64,000 nucleotides of DNA from Verrucomicrobiota bacterium (lineage in GTDB: Bacteria; Verrucomicrobiota; Verrucomicrobiia; Limisphaerales; JACDHS01): positions 23,154 through 87,153 of the forward strand of contig JACDHS010000001.1 in NCBI GenBank assembly GCA_013820875.1, read 5' to 3'. Both the position numbers and the translations under genes were made by a program. A model generated the notes under the pieces. The model was not told where the DNA came from, made no database searches, and worked only from the letters and a program-made list of their open reading frames with translations. Positions 1-8,020 of this stretch are shown in pieces. The number at the start of each line of letters is the position of its first letter. Position 1 is the first letter of the stretch.

Positions 1-126
1 GGAGGAGCAACCGGTTGGGTCCACGCAACCTTTGCAGCCGACGGCGTGCGCCTCGAAGTGCGCTGCACCAACCAGGAAGATCCGTTGCACCGCACCGTCC
101 ATCAATTGAGCTGGCGCTCGGCTTAA
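1..126 (+). CDS. C-terminal end of an unidentified protein (partial)
   Basis: Frame 1 is open from the first base to a TAA at 124-126 and encodes about 41 residues (GGATGWVHATFAADGVRLEV at the start, ending LSWRSA). The 5' part lies outside the window. The composition looks like the end of a beta-rich enzyme or domain, but I do not recognise the family. It converges with the minus-strand sulfatase, with under 30 bases between the two stop codons. The ORF track does not list it because it has no start in the window. It could be a chance open frame, although the reading frame closes just before the convergent gene as a real gene would. Confidence 0.5.
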   Translation, partial: GGATGWVHATFAADGVRLEVRCTNQEDPLHRTVHQLSWRSA

Positions 127-154
127 CCAAGCGGACCCAAGTCATTTCGCCTGA

Positions 155-1683
155 TCATTTTTTCTGTGCAGGAACTGCGGCGCGCCAGCCTGCTTCCAGT
201 TGGGCTGTGAGTTCCCTCTGTTTTGCTGCGTGAGCGGGAATTCCTGCAAGGTTGATGTTTCCGTCCGGATCGGATTTGTAATCGTACAGTTCGAATGAAA
301 CGGCTTCGCCTGGCTTGATCCAGCGTTGCAATCGGTAGCGTTCTGTGCGGATTGAGTAACCAGTCCATCCATCTGGACGATGAATCTCGGTAAACGCCGC
401 CTTTTTCCAACTCCGCTTTGGAGTGTGCAACAACGGAACAAAGCTTGTGCCTTCAAGATGGGTTGGCGCAGGAAGTTCTGCCAGTTGAGCCAGCGTTGGA
501 AAAAGATCCACCAACTCTACCATGCCGGCGGTGCGAACGTTCTTCTTCAAATCGGGCCCACGAACGATCAGCGGGACTCGAGCATCCAGTTCGAAGTTGG
601 TCAATTTACCCCATCCGCTGTGCTCGCCGAGCTTAAAGCCGTGGTCACTCCAAAGCACAACGATGGTGTTGTTGTTTAAGCCGAGTCGCTCCAGTTCATC
701 CAGGACGCGGCCAACTTGCGCATCAACGAAGCTGATGCACGCGTAATAACCATGACGGGCGAGGCGTGCGTAGTCCTCGGGAATGGGCCGCTCCTTTGGA
801 ACATCCGTGTAGGTCATAAATTCCACGTTGTCACCGACTGCACGGGGGGCATTCGCAGGCGTTGAACGTTCCGGGCGATCGGCAAAGCGGCACGGTCATA
901 GAGATCCCAATACCTGCGCGGCGCGACAAAAGGCAGGTGTGGCTTGTGAAAACCGACAGCGAGAAAAAACGGTTGTTCCTTCTGCTTTAACTCACGCAAC
1001 GTTTCAACCGCTTGCCTGGCGATTTGTCCATCCAGCAGATCGTCGTCTTCGCAATCCGCAACTTCCGTAAGCGGACCACGTTGCGAGCGTTCCAACTCCA
1101 TTCCAATCACACCCTTGGCTTTCGCAATGTCGAATTTCTTCCAACCTGCTTCGTTGATCGCGGCGCTGAAATAGGGCGCGCGCTTTTCCGGGTCTGATGG
1201 CCCAAACTTCGGTGCGGGATAAACTTTCGACCAGGAATCAACGTCATCAAGGTGAAATACTTTGCCTACCCGGTCGGTGAAGAAGCCGTTGTCTTTGAAA
1301 AGCTGCGGGAGTGATTGAATGCCTGGCAGAGCGTCGCGAAAATTATCGTAAAGCCCATACACCTTTGCTGACGCCGGAAGCGCGCCTGTCAGCACGCTGG
1401 CCCGCGATGGTGCGCATATGGCCGTCTGGCAGTAGGCCCGATCAAAAACCACGCCTGAGCGCGCCAACCGGTCGATATTCGGGCTCTTGATGTGCTTCGC
1501 CCCGTAAGATCCGAGTTCGTTGTTAAGATCATCAATCGAGATGAATAGAATATTGGGACGCGTCGTTGTTGTCGGTTGCGCGGCGACGACGAATGTTGAG
1601 ATGAAAAGCGCCGCGGACAGCACTATTCTGATTGGTGAAAACCAGCCTGAATATTTATGCATCATTTGTAATTCCAAGATCAT
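155..1683 (-). pseudogene. Iduronate-2-sulfatase-like gene split by a one-base frameshift
   Basis: Two minus-strand ORFs (814-1683 and 155-826) are the halves of one exported type I sulfatase. The first half has a signal peptide, the metal-binding DD of SIDDLNN, and the formylglycine motif CAPSR with Cys90 (ORF numbering). The second half starts inside the conserved HGYYACISFVDAQVGRVL and WSDHGFKLGEHSGWGK regions. After LPIA the upper frame runs into unrelated residues and stops. Restoring one C in a CCC run (GGG at 873-875 on the plus strand) gives LPIAPERSTPANAPRAVGD and joins the halves. Family members remove sulfate esters from glycans in the periplasm or outside the cell. The break is either a real mutation or a homopolymer sequencing error. 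It is the last gene of the minus-strand block, 25 bases after the PHP hydrolase. The start at 1683 or at the internal MHKYSGW is undecided. Confidence 0.85.
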
Positions 1684-1708
1684 ATCGAGCGGTCATATGA
1701 CGCTGATC

Positions 1709-3802
1709 TTACTCTCCTTCAATGGTTTCCGCCCGTACGTGCGGCAAAGCGTGCAGCGCATATTCTGCCAGCAGCTTCCGCTCCGCGGCAGCTTCGCGTA
1801 TGCGTTGGTCGAGTGTGGGACGGGAATCAATGTTCGTTTCCTGGCGCAGCAGGCTGACCATCTGAACCGCAAGCACTTCGTCAGTTGCCATGATGGTTTT
1901 CCACTGTTTATCCAAATCACCTGCGGAACGATCCAAAAGGCGCCGCGCCTGTTCCCGCGGGCTCTCGTATTTGCCGTTCCCGTCCACATCGAGAAAGATC
2001 GGATTGGTGGCCGCAAGCGTGAAGAAGGTGTTAATGCGCTGCACTTTGTCCCCGATTTTCCTGGCTTTAGTGCCGATGCTGAGGTGATCCACGCCATCGC
2101 CGAGAACAACGCACACCAAATGCGCATCGTGTTTCGAAAGAGGAACGGTGAATTCCAGCCAAAGATCTGTCGGTTGATTCGTGGTTATAGGAACAGGTTT
2201 CTCCATCACCGGTTGACCGTTCAGATAAACGATGGCGCGCCGGGGATGAACCCAGGATGGGGCGGCAACTCGCAGGCGGACATCAACGCTGCTTTTCGTG
2301 GAAGAGACTGTTTGACCCATCCGATGTTCGCCATCCACCCGAATATCCGTAAAGATTCCGAGTGCTACAGAAGTTTCTCCCCGGAGAAAACGATCACAGG
2401 CATCGTCTACATCAATCCGGGCAGGATCGTCTGTGGCGCTTGGGACATAGGTCCGTCCCCATCCGACTGCATCATCCACTGTGTGCGAGTCGGACGATCC
2501 GATGGCCGTGACTTTTTCGCCGTGGTTCAGCAGCGAAAACCAATCGCGAAAAACGTAGAGCGGATCAGGGCGGGCGCCTCCCGGATTGGTCAACTCCATT
2601 GCATCGAAAGGGAAACGCGTCCCATTGCCAAACTCGCCGGAAGCGCGATTCAATCCGGCGCGGGTGAACGGGCTGGTGGCAATGACCGGTGAACGGGGAT
2701 GGTTCAAGATTACCACCTTCGCTCCTTTGGCCCGAATTCCGTCCACCAATTGCACCCAATCGCCGAGTTTATGGTTCGGCGGAGAGTCCTTCGGGTTCAG
2801 GGGAAAGCCATTCATGTGGCCGAGCGTCGTGCTCACTTCATTGCCGGTTACTGAAGTAAAGAATTCGTTCAAACCGAGTTTCTTTTGATTCGGGCGGTAA
2901 TCGGTATTGTGATTGTGATCGGTGGCAATAGCCAATTCGACACCCTCGCCCGCCAGCGTCAGGACACGCTCATTAAGATTGGCATCGCCATGCCCGCTGA
3001 AGGTCAGCGTGTGAACGTGCGTGTCGGCAGCGATGAAGCCGGCGGTATCCACTTCACGACGAATGACCAGGGGAATGCGGATCGCTGATTTCGAAAGGCG
3101 GACTGGAACTTCTTTTTCCGCGCGGCTCCATTCCATGCCACGCGTCGCGTAAAACTTGTATTCGCCTTCCGGTAAATCAAAATTGGTTTCAGTTCCCAAC
3201 GTGTACAGCGTGCCAACACGAAGGGCAGTGCGGTTCGTCTGCACGTTAAAAAGCTCAACCGGAAGGTTGTTGCTGTCGGTGATGGTCAGCCTGGCAGGAA
3301 CAGCCTTGCCATTTGCCGCGTCACTAACGGTGACGCTCACCGATTGCATGCGAAGCAATTCGCGAACACTCTTTTCGTAGAGTCGAATGGGTCCAATCAC
3401 CATGTTGTCTCTCGTCCGGGCGGGTACAATACTCACTACATTCTCTCCATCCTTCATCGTGCCCGGGGGCAGCGGGTAGAAGAAGACGCGCGGATCCACG
3501 TCTGGGTTGATCGTGGCGATGGTGGCTCCATTGATACGCAAGACGCAACGTTCGGTCACGTCACGCTGGCGAATGGCCAGCACCCATTCAGTCGCATTTC
3601 GCTTTACTTTCAGATGAACATCAAGGCGTTCTGCCTCCGGTTGGGGAGAAACTTCCGGCCATCCTTCCATGGGTTGAGCGCCCAGATGGTGATGTTTGGA
3701 GGTGACAGCCTGGCCGCCTTCAGGGAACACGATAGATTCAGCAGCCACATTCGCGAGCGAAGCGCCGAAAACCGCCAATAAAACTAAATGTTTCAAAAAT
3801 TT
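1709..3802 (-). CDS. CehA/McbA-family PHP-like metallohydrolase, exported (copy 1)
   Basis: This gene encodes about 697 residues with an N-terminal signal peptide (MKFLKHLVLLAVFGASLANV). The first half is beta-rich. The catalytic half has PHP-type metal motifs: DTHVHTLTFSGHGD, AIATDHNHNTDY, LNHPRSP and SSDSHTV. CehA/McbA proteins are metal-dependent hydrolases, some acting on carbamates, but the substrate here is unknown. The ORF track starts at a GTG (3850), but that lies inside the regulatory palindrome at 3847-3862, so I chose the ATG at 3802, which gives a proper signal peptide. It is a close paralogue of the gene at 9819-11885, sharing N-terminal segments such as ATEWVLAIRQRDVTERC. The palindrome in the 115-base gap after the kinase suggests its own promoter. 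The broken sulfatase follows directly. Confidence 0.85.
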   Translation of the reverse strand, partial: KFLKHLVLLAVFGASLANVAAESIVFPEGGQAVTSKHHHLGAQPMEGWPEVSPQPEAERLDVHLKVKRNATEWVLAIRQRDVTERCVLRINGATIATINPDVDPRVFFYPLPPGTMKDGENVVSIVPARTRDNMVIGPIRLYEKSVRELLRMQSVSVTVSDAANGKAVPARLTITDSNNLPVELFNVQTNRTALRVGTLYTLGTETNFDLPEGEYKFYATRGMEWSRAEKEVPVRLSKSAIRIPLVIRREVDTAGFIAADTHVHTLTFSGHGDANLNERVLTLAGEGVELAIATDHNHNTDYRPNQKKLGLNEFFTSVTGNEVSTTLGHMNGFPLNPKDSPPNHKLGDWVQLVDGIRAKGAKVVILNHPRSPVIATSPFTRAGLNRASGEFGNGTRFPFDAMELTNPGGARPDPLYVFRDWFSLLNHGEKVTAIGSSDSHTVDDAVGWGRTYVPSATDDPARIDVDDACDRFLRGETSVALGIFTDIRVDGEHRMGQTVSSTKSSVDVRLRVAAPSWVHPRRAIVYLNGQPVMEKPVPITTNQPTDLWLEFTVPLSKHDAHLVCVVLGDGVDHLSIGTKARKIGDKVQRINTFFTLAATNPIFLDVDGNGKYESPREQARRLLDRSAGDLDKQWKTIMATDEVLAVQMVSLLRQETNIDSRPTLDQRIREAAAERKLLAEYALHALPHVRAETIEGE

Positions 3803-3846
3803 CATTTCGACAGATGTAGGTTCCTCTTTTATTGCCGGAATGCATA

Positions 3847-3862
3847 TCACTCAAATGAGTGA
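3847..3862 (-). promoter_or_regulatory. Palindromic operator copy 1, upstream of a CehA/McbA gene
   Basis: The minus strand reads TCACTCATTTGAGTGA followed by TATGC. The two 7-base arms are perfect inverted repeats around a 2-base centre. It lies 45 bases upstream of the chosen ATG (3802), in the gap after the kinase gene. A -10-like hexamer is less clear here than at the other copies. It matches six other copies in the window. Confidence 0.7.
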
Positions 3863-3917
3863 AGGAAACCTGAATCGTGAGTTCGATCCTGTTGTCGCTT
3901 TGCAGCTTCGGACAGTA

Positions 3918-5489
3918 TCATGCTTCACGTTTTACGCGCTTCAACCCCGGCAAAACATCGCCCAGTTTCGCTGGCTCCGACCTCGGATATCCCAGCGCAA
4001 AATACAATTTTCGATACAACGCGAATAATTCATTATAAACCGTGACCGCTTTCGGTTCCGGCAGGATGGTGCGATACGACGGACAGAGAGCGCGTTGAGC
4101 TTCTTCGACGGTTTTGAAAATACCTGCTGCGAGGAAAGCAAAGATGGCCGAACCCAGGCTGGTGACTTCCTGCGAGGGAACCAGCACCGGCTTGTTGAAC
4201 ACATTCGCGTAAACCTGGTTCAACGTTTCATTCCTTTGCGGAATTCCCCCGCCGTTGATCACCCGGTTGATCGGAACGCCATGTTCCGCAAGTCGTTCGA
4301 GAATGATCCGCTTATGGAAAGCGGTTCCTTCGATTGCGGCAAACAATTCATCCTGCGCCGTGTGCATGAGATTCCAGCCAAACGTCACCCCGCCGAGGTT
4401 CGGGTTTGCCAGCACATTGCGATCGCCGTTGTCCCAGGTGAGCCGGATCAGCCCGGTTTGGCCCGCCCGAAACTGTTCAAGACCGCGCGAGAGTTCGGCG
4501 ACCGATGTTCCCGCGCGCCTGGCAATAGCCTCGAAAATATCGCCGGTTGCGGAGAGACCGGCTTCAATTCCTGCGAACTGCGGATGGATGGAACCGTTCA
4601 CCACTCCGAAGACACCTGGAATCGGCGATGCATTTTTCACAATTGCCATCATGCAGGTGGAGGTGCCGACCACGTTCACAACATCGCCCTCGCGAATGCC
4701 TGCGCCGATTGCGTCCCAATGCGCATCAAGGGCGCCGATTGGAACAGGAATGCCGGCACGAAGTCCGAGCTTTTGCGCCCACTCCGGGCAGAGTTCGCCG
4801 GCAACGTGATCGGAGGTGAAACAGGCGCCGGACATTTTTTCGCGCGCGCCAGCGAGAATCGGATCAACGCGACAAAGAAATACTTCAGGAGGAAGGCCGT
4901 CGAGTTCGGCGCGCCAGAGCCATTTGTGCCCCGTGGCGCAAACGCTGCGAAGCACTGATCCGGAATCGCTGACGCCGGTGAGGACTGCTGTCATCCAATC
5001 GCAATGTTCCAGCATCGTGGCCATTTGATCGCGTTTGCCTGGATTGTGGCGCAACCAATGCAGCAGTTTCGACCAACCCATTTCCGATGAATGCACGCCA
5101 CCACACCATTTAATCGCCTCCAGGCTATCACGATGCGCTGCTGTCGTAATTTCGTTCGCCTCCGTTTTCGCGCGGTGATCGCACCAGAGATAATAATCAT
5201 CCAATGGCCGGAGTTTTTGATCCACAGGAACAACCGTTGAACCAGTCGTCGCAACGGCGATTGCCAGCACATCGCGACCCTCTACATTCGAAGCCGTGAG
5301 CGCCTTCTCCATTGCGGAAACCAGCGCGTTTAAGTGGTCTTCGTGCCGTTGCGCTGCGTAATCGGGATCTTGATTTCGGCGGAGAAGGGGATAACTCGCG
5401 GTTGCAGAGCCGAGTTGTCCACGGTCGCTATCGACGAGCGACACGCGAACGCTTAATGTTCCAAAATCGATTCCGGCAACGATGGGCAT
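3918..5489 (-). CDS. FGGY-family carbohydrate kinase, ribulokinase-like
   Basis: This 523-residue cytoplasmic protein opens with the ATP-binding fold motif GIDFGTLSVRVSLVD. It carries WCDHRAKTEANEI, a phosphate-binding VNVVGTSTCMM, and the C-terminal GGGIPQRNETLNQVYANVF typical of AraB-type FGGY kinases. Family members phosphorylate pentuloses or related polyols to feed the pentose phosphate pathway. The length fits L-ribulokinase (about 550). No araA or araD lies nearby, so the substrate is uncertain and I give no symbol. Its neighbours are an FAD oxidoreductase, an SSF transporter, PHP hydrolases and a sulfatase, which suggests that it phosphorylates a sugar released by this locus. The start is ATG at 5489, immediately downstream of a GNAT remnant. 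Confidence 0.85.
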   Translation of the reverse strand: MPIVAGIDFGTLSVRVSLVDSDRGQLGSATASYPLLRRNQDPDYAAQRHEDHLNALVSAMEKALTASNVEGRDVLAIAVATTGSTVVPVDQKLRPLDDYYLWCDHRAKTEANEITTAAHRDSLEAIKWCGGVHSSEMGWSKLLHWLRHNPGKRDQMATMLEHCDWMTAVLTGVSDSGSVLRSVCATGHKWLWRAELDGLPPEVFLCRVDPILAGAREKMSGACFTSDHVAGELCPEWAQKLGLRAGIPVPIGALDAHWDAIGAGIREGDVVNVVGTSTCMMAIVKNASPIPGVFGVVNGSIHPQFAGIEAGLSATGDIFEAIARRAGTSVAELSRGLEQFRAGQTGLIRLTWDNGDRNVLANPNLGGVTFGWNLMHTAQDELFAAIEGTAFHKRIILERLAEHGVPINRVINGGGIPQRNETLNQVYANVFNKPVLVPSQEVTSLGSAIFAFLAAGIFKTVEEAQRALCPSYRTILPEPKAVTVYNELFALYRKLYFALGYPRSEPAKLGDVLPGLKRVKREA

Positions 5490-5504
5490 AAGTGTTTTAC
5501 TTAT

Positions 5505-5633
5505 TCAGGTGAGATGATGAATGTCGTGGCCGAGCCACAAGCCGATGCAGCCAACCGCCTCGGAATCGGTCGCGATGGCGAAGGTCGTCTCCGGTTTTGA
5601 AGCGCGTCGGGATGGCAGTGATAATTTCCACGG
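5505..5633 (-). pseudogene. Fragment of a GNAT (RimJ-like) acetyltransferase
   Basis: Between the kinase and the nucleotidyltransferase, one minus-strand frame reads FAIATDSEAVGCIGLWLGHD followed by IHHLT and a TGA (5505-5507). This resembles the central beta strands of RimJ/RimL-type N-acetyltransferases, just before the acetyl-CoA-binding AEIGYWL segment, which is absent. Only about 40 codons remain and no start is evident. It is most likely a decayed remnant left by deletion. The match is from memory of the family pattern only. Confidence 0.45.
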
Positions 5634-5640
5634 CTACCAG

Positions 5641-6333
5641 TTAGTCGCGTTTCGGCAATTTCAAATTCGCCAGTCGCGTTTTCAATGTCGGGTCGGGTTC
5701 GCGGTATTCGCGTTCGGCGCGTTCCAGCGCGGGGCGGATGATGCGGGTGCGCACGTCGATTTCTTTGTTCCAAAGCGTTTGCCAGAGGATGCGCGTGTTC
5801 ATTGTCATGTCGCCGCGCGCAGATTCTTCGTCGAACTTCGGGCGGTAGAGATCGACGGCGAGTTGAAGGTGGCGGGCGAATTCTTCCTCGGTCGGATGCC
5901 CAGTTTTTTCGATGACGAGACGAAAGGCATTGAGATCCTTTTCTTCGAGCCGCTGAAGCTTGCTCACGAGCACGTCCCACGGATGCGCGAAAACAAATAA
6001 ATGTCCGTGACGTTCGACTTCAATGGCGCGTCCGCGCCAATCAATGGTGCTTTTGAAGGCGAGCGGATCGCAGACCTGGATGTAAAAGTCGGAGGATTTT
6101 TCCTGCGTCCATCCCTGTTGCTCAACGAAATCAATCAGCGTCTGATACGTGTCTTCGTCGCTGCAAATGTCGATGTCCGCGCTGGTGAATTGCGCATCAA
6201 CGAATAATTGCAAAGGAGTGGAGCCGAAGACGATGATCTCCAGGCGTCGTTGCGTCGGAAGGCGGCGCGCGAATTCGTCAAGCCGCTTTCCGGCTGGAGA
6301 TTGCCACGCGATATGGTTTCCCTGAAAAAGCAT
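5641..6333 (-). CDS. Nucleotidyltransferase-fold protein
   Basis: This 230-residue protein has the NTase-like pattern IIVFGSTPLQLF followed by SADIDICSD, where the hG[ST] and DxD elements would form the metal/nucleotide site. It continues with HPWDVLVSKLQRLEEKDLNA, similar to the helical part of AbiEii/DUF6036-type nucleotidyltransferases. The protein substrate or target is unknown. The start at 6333 lies inside the 3' end of the preceding small ORF (6278-6505) in another frame, so the two are likely translationally coupled. The pairing of a small basic ORF with an NTase resembles type IV toxin-antitoxin architecture, but the small partner is not recognisably AbiEi, so this is only a possibility. 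Confidence 0.65.
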   Translation of the reverse strand: MLFQGNHIAWQSPAGKRLDEFARRLPTQRRLEIIVFGSTPLQLFVDAQFTSADIDICSDEDTYQTLIDFVEQQGWTQEKSSDFYIQVCDPLAFKSTIDWRGRAIEVERHGHLFVFAHPWDVLVSKLQRLEEKDLNAFRLVIEKTGHPTEEEFARHLQLAVDLYRPKFDEESARGDMTMNTRILWQTLWNKEIDVRTRIIRPALERAEREYREPDPTLKTRLANLKLPKRD

Positions 6334-6505
6334 AAAGTGCCTGATCGATGAGCCGCGTTGTCACGCCTTCGTCTTTTGCGAGCATGTGTCCGATGCGGAC
6401 GTCGCGTTCCGTGAGGCGGCCCTGTTCCTCGCGCAACAAAATGCGCGCGGCGATGCGGGCTTTGCGCCAGCATCGGTCGAGTCGTTCGGGCGAACTGTTC
6501 GGCAT
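6278..6505 (-). CDS. Small basic protein overlapping the nucleotidyltransferase gene
   Basis: This is a 75-residue protein if started at MPNSSPERLDRC (the ORF track start at 6547 adds 14 residues). It is rich in Arg and predicted helical (RKARIAARILLREEQGRLTE). I do not recognise the family. Its last 56 bases overlap the start of the NTase gene in a different frame, a spacing that usually means a coupled pair. It could be a regulatory partner of the NTase. It could also be the original N-terminus of a longer protein after a frameshift, but the NTase has a plausible start of its own. Confidence 0.45.
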   Translation of the reverse strand: MPNSSPERLDRCWRKARIAARILLREEQGRLTERDVRIGHMLAKDEGVTTRLIDQALYAFSGKPYRVAISSRKAA

Positions 6506-6643
6506 GAAATTCTTATAGCCGCAAACGGGGCTGGGGTCAAAGCGCATCTAAACTCGCAGCAGTCGAACGTGCGGAGGCTCATTCTTTTCCAATATCAGTT
6601 GGCGGGAAATTTTGAGCCTTCTCACGTCGTCTCCTACGAATTA

Positions 6644-8020
6644 TCAACTCTTCAAATACGCACCCTTCGCAACCAGTTCTTCGCGGAGTTTGTTTACGTC
6701 AATCTGCGATGGCGCGACACCATCGCGAACGGACATTTTCGCCGCCCGACCGGCGGCTTCGCCCATTGCCATGCACGTTGCCATCACGCGGATTGCGCCC
6801 ATGGCTTCGTGCGTGGTGGAGATGCAGCGGCCAGCAACGAGCAGGTTGTTCACCTTTGTTGGAACCAGCGAACGATAGGGAATGTCGTAACAATCGCCGC
6901 ACCAGATGAGCGTGCATCCTTCGTCGCCGGGACGATGAATGTCGATTGGATAACTTGCGACGGCGATGGCGTCATCGAATCTGCGGCAGCCCAAGACATC
7001 TTCCTGCGTCATGACATAATGCCCGACGATGCGGCGCGTCTCGCGGATGCCGAGGAACGGCGCGGTTTTGGTAAAATACGATTTTTCAAAACCAGGCACG
7101 TAACCTTTCAAATAGGTGTAAATATCATCAATCTGGCGGCGTGCTTCGATCTCGCCCATCGAGAGGCTGCGCGCGTCGGTGCCGTCCACGCCTGCGACGC
7201 GGGTCATGTTCATCCAGACTTCGCCTTCGCGCAGGCCGGTGATGATGATGGTGCGTTCGTTTGGGATCTTGAGATTTTTTTCTGCGCGCGCCTTCGCGAT
7301 GAGTTCGCGCAAGCCGACAACAATGAACTGGTGGTTCTGCCCGAAATATTCTGCTGGAATGAAATCAGTGAGGTAGGTGCGCGATTGGTTCGCGATGCTC
7401 ATGCGCAATTTTTCCGTATCCACACCGGCGATGCAGAACATGAGTGTGGGAGGTTGCATGCCGCCTTTCTCATTTCCTTTCTCGCACGGCACACCAGCGC
7501 GATACGCCACGTCACCATCGCCGGTGCAATCAACGACGATTTTTCCGAGGATGGCTTCGCGGCCACTTTTGCTTTCGGTGATGATGCCTTTGATTTTATC
7601 GCCATCCATCACGACGTCAGCGCACGCAGTGTAAAAGGTCACATCAACGCCCGCCTCAGTGAGCATTTCGAGGGCGACAGTTTTGACCGCTTCGGGTTCG
7701 ACGAGCGTGATGCCCATGTGGAGAGGGCAGGGGCGATGTTCGCTCGCGCCGTTTCGCGCTTTGAGTCGGTCGATGAATTTTTGCGGCAGCCCTTTGATGA
7801 TTTGATTTCCTTTTTGTCCAAGGAATCCGAGAACTGGCAGCCCGATGGTCATGTTGCCGCCGACAAAGCTTCGGCTTTCGATCAAGCCCACGCTCAATCC
7901 ATCTTCTGCGGCGGCTAGAGCAGTGGTCAGACCGGCGGGTCCGCCTCCAACAACGAGAACGTCATATTGGCTGCGAACCGGGACAGTTCTTTGAGGTTCT
8001 GTTATTTCGTTGATATTCAT
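6644..8020 (-). CDS. FAD-dependent oxidoreductase (FAD_oxidored family)
   Basis: This 458-residue protein starts with a Rossmann dinucleotide-binding motif (YDVLVVGGGPAGLTTALAAA, acidic residue in GLIESRSF) followed by VGGNMTIGLP. It has the mid-chain GKIVVDCTGDGDVAYRAG and the C-terminal LVAGRCISTTHEAMGAIRVM typical of this FAD oxidoreductase family, which is abundant in Planctomycetes and Verrucomicrobia carbohydrate loci. The reaction is unknown; oxidation of a sugar or cyclitol is plausible from context. There is no signal peptide, so it is probably cytoplasmic. The start overlaps the stop of the SSF transporter by four bases (ATGA type), which shows tight operon coupling. Confidence 0.85.
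   Translation of the reverse strand: MNINEITEPQRTVPVRSQYDVLVVGGGPAGLTTALAAAEDGLSVGLIESRSFVGGNMTIGLPVLGFLGQKGNQIIKGLPQKFIDRLKARNGASEHRPCPLHMGITLVEPEAVKTVALEMLTEAGVDVTFYTACADVVMDGDKIKGIITESKSGREAILGKIVVDCTGDGDVAYRAGVPCEKGNEKGGMQPPTLMFCIAGVDTEKLRMSIANQSRTYLTDFIPAEYFGQNHQFIVVGLRELIAKARAEKNLKIPNERTIIITGLREGEVWMNMTRVAGVDGTDARSLSMGEIEARRQIDDIYTYLKGYVPGFEKSYFTKTAPFLGIRETRRIVGHYVMTQEDVLGCRRFDDAIAVASYPIDIHRPGDEGCTLIWCGDCYDIPYRSLVPTKVNNLLVAGRCISTTHEAMGAIRVMATCMAMGEAAGRAAKMSVRDGVAPSQIDVNKLREELVAKGAYLKS

Noticed and set aside
1520-2692. 390-residue plus-strand ORF
   Set aside because: Antisense to the CehA/McbA gene, which has clear motifs; the translation shows no family features.
4095-4958. 287-residue plus-strand ORF
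   Set aside because: Antisense to the FGGY kinase with no recognisable motif.
6386-7918. 510-residue plus-strand ORF
   Set aside because: Shadow frame opposite the FAD-dependent oxidoreductase; composition is typical of reverse-strand reading of a GC-rich gene.
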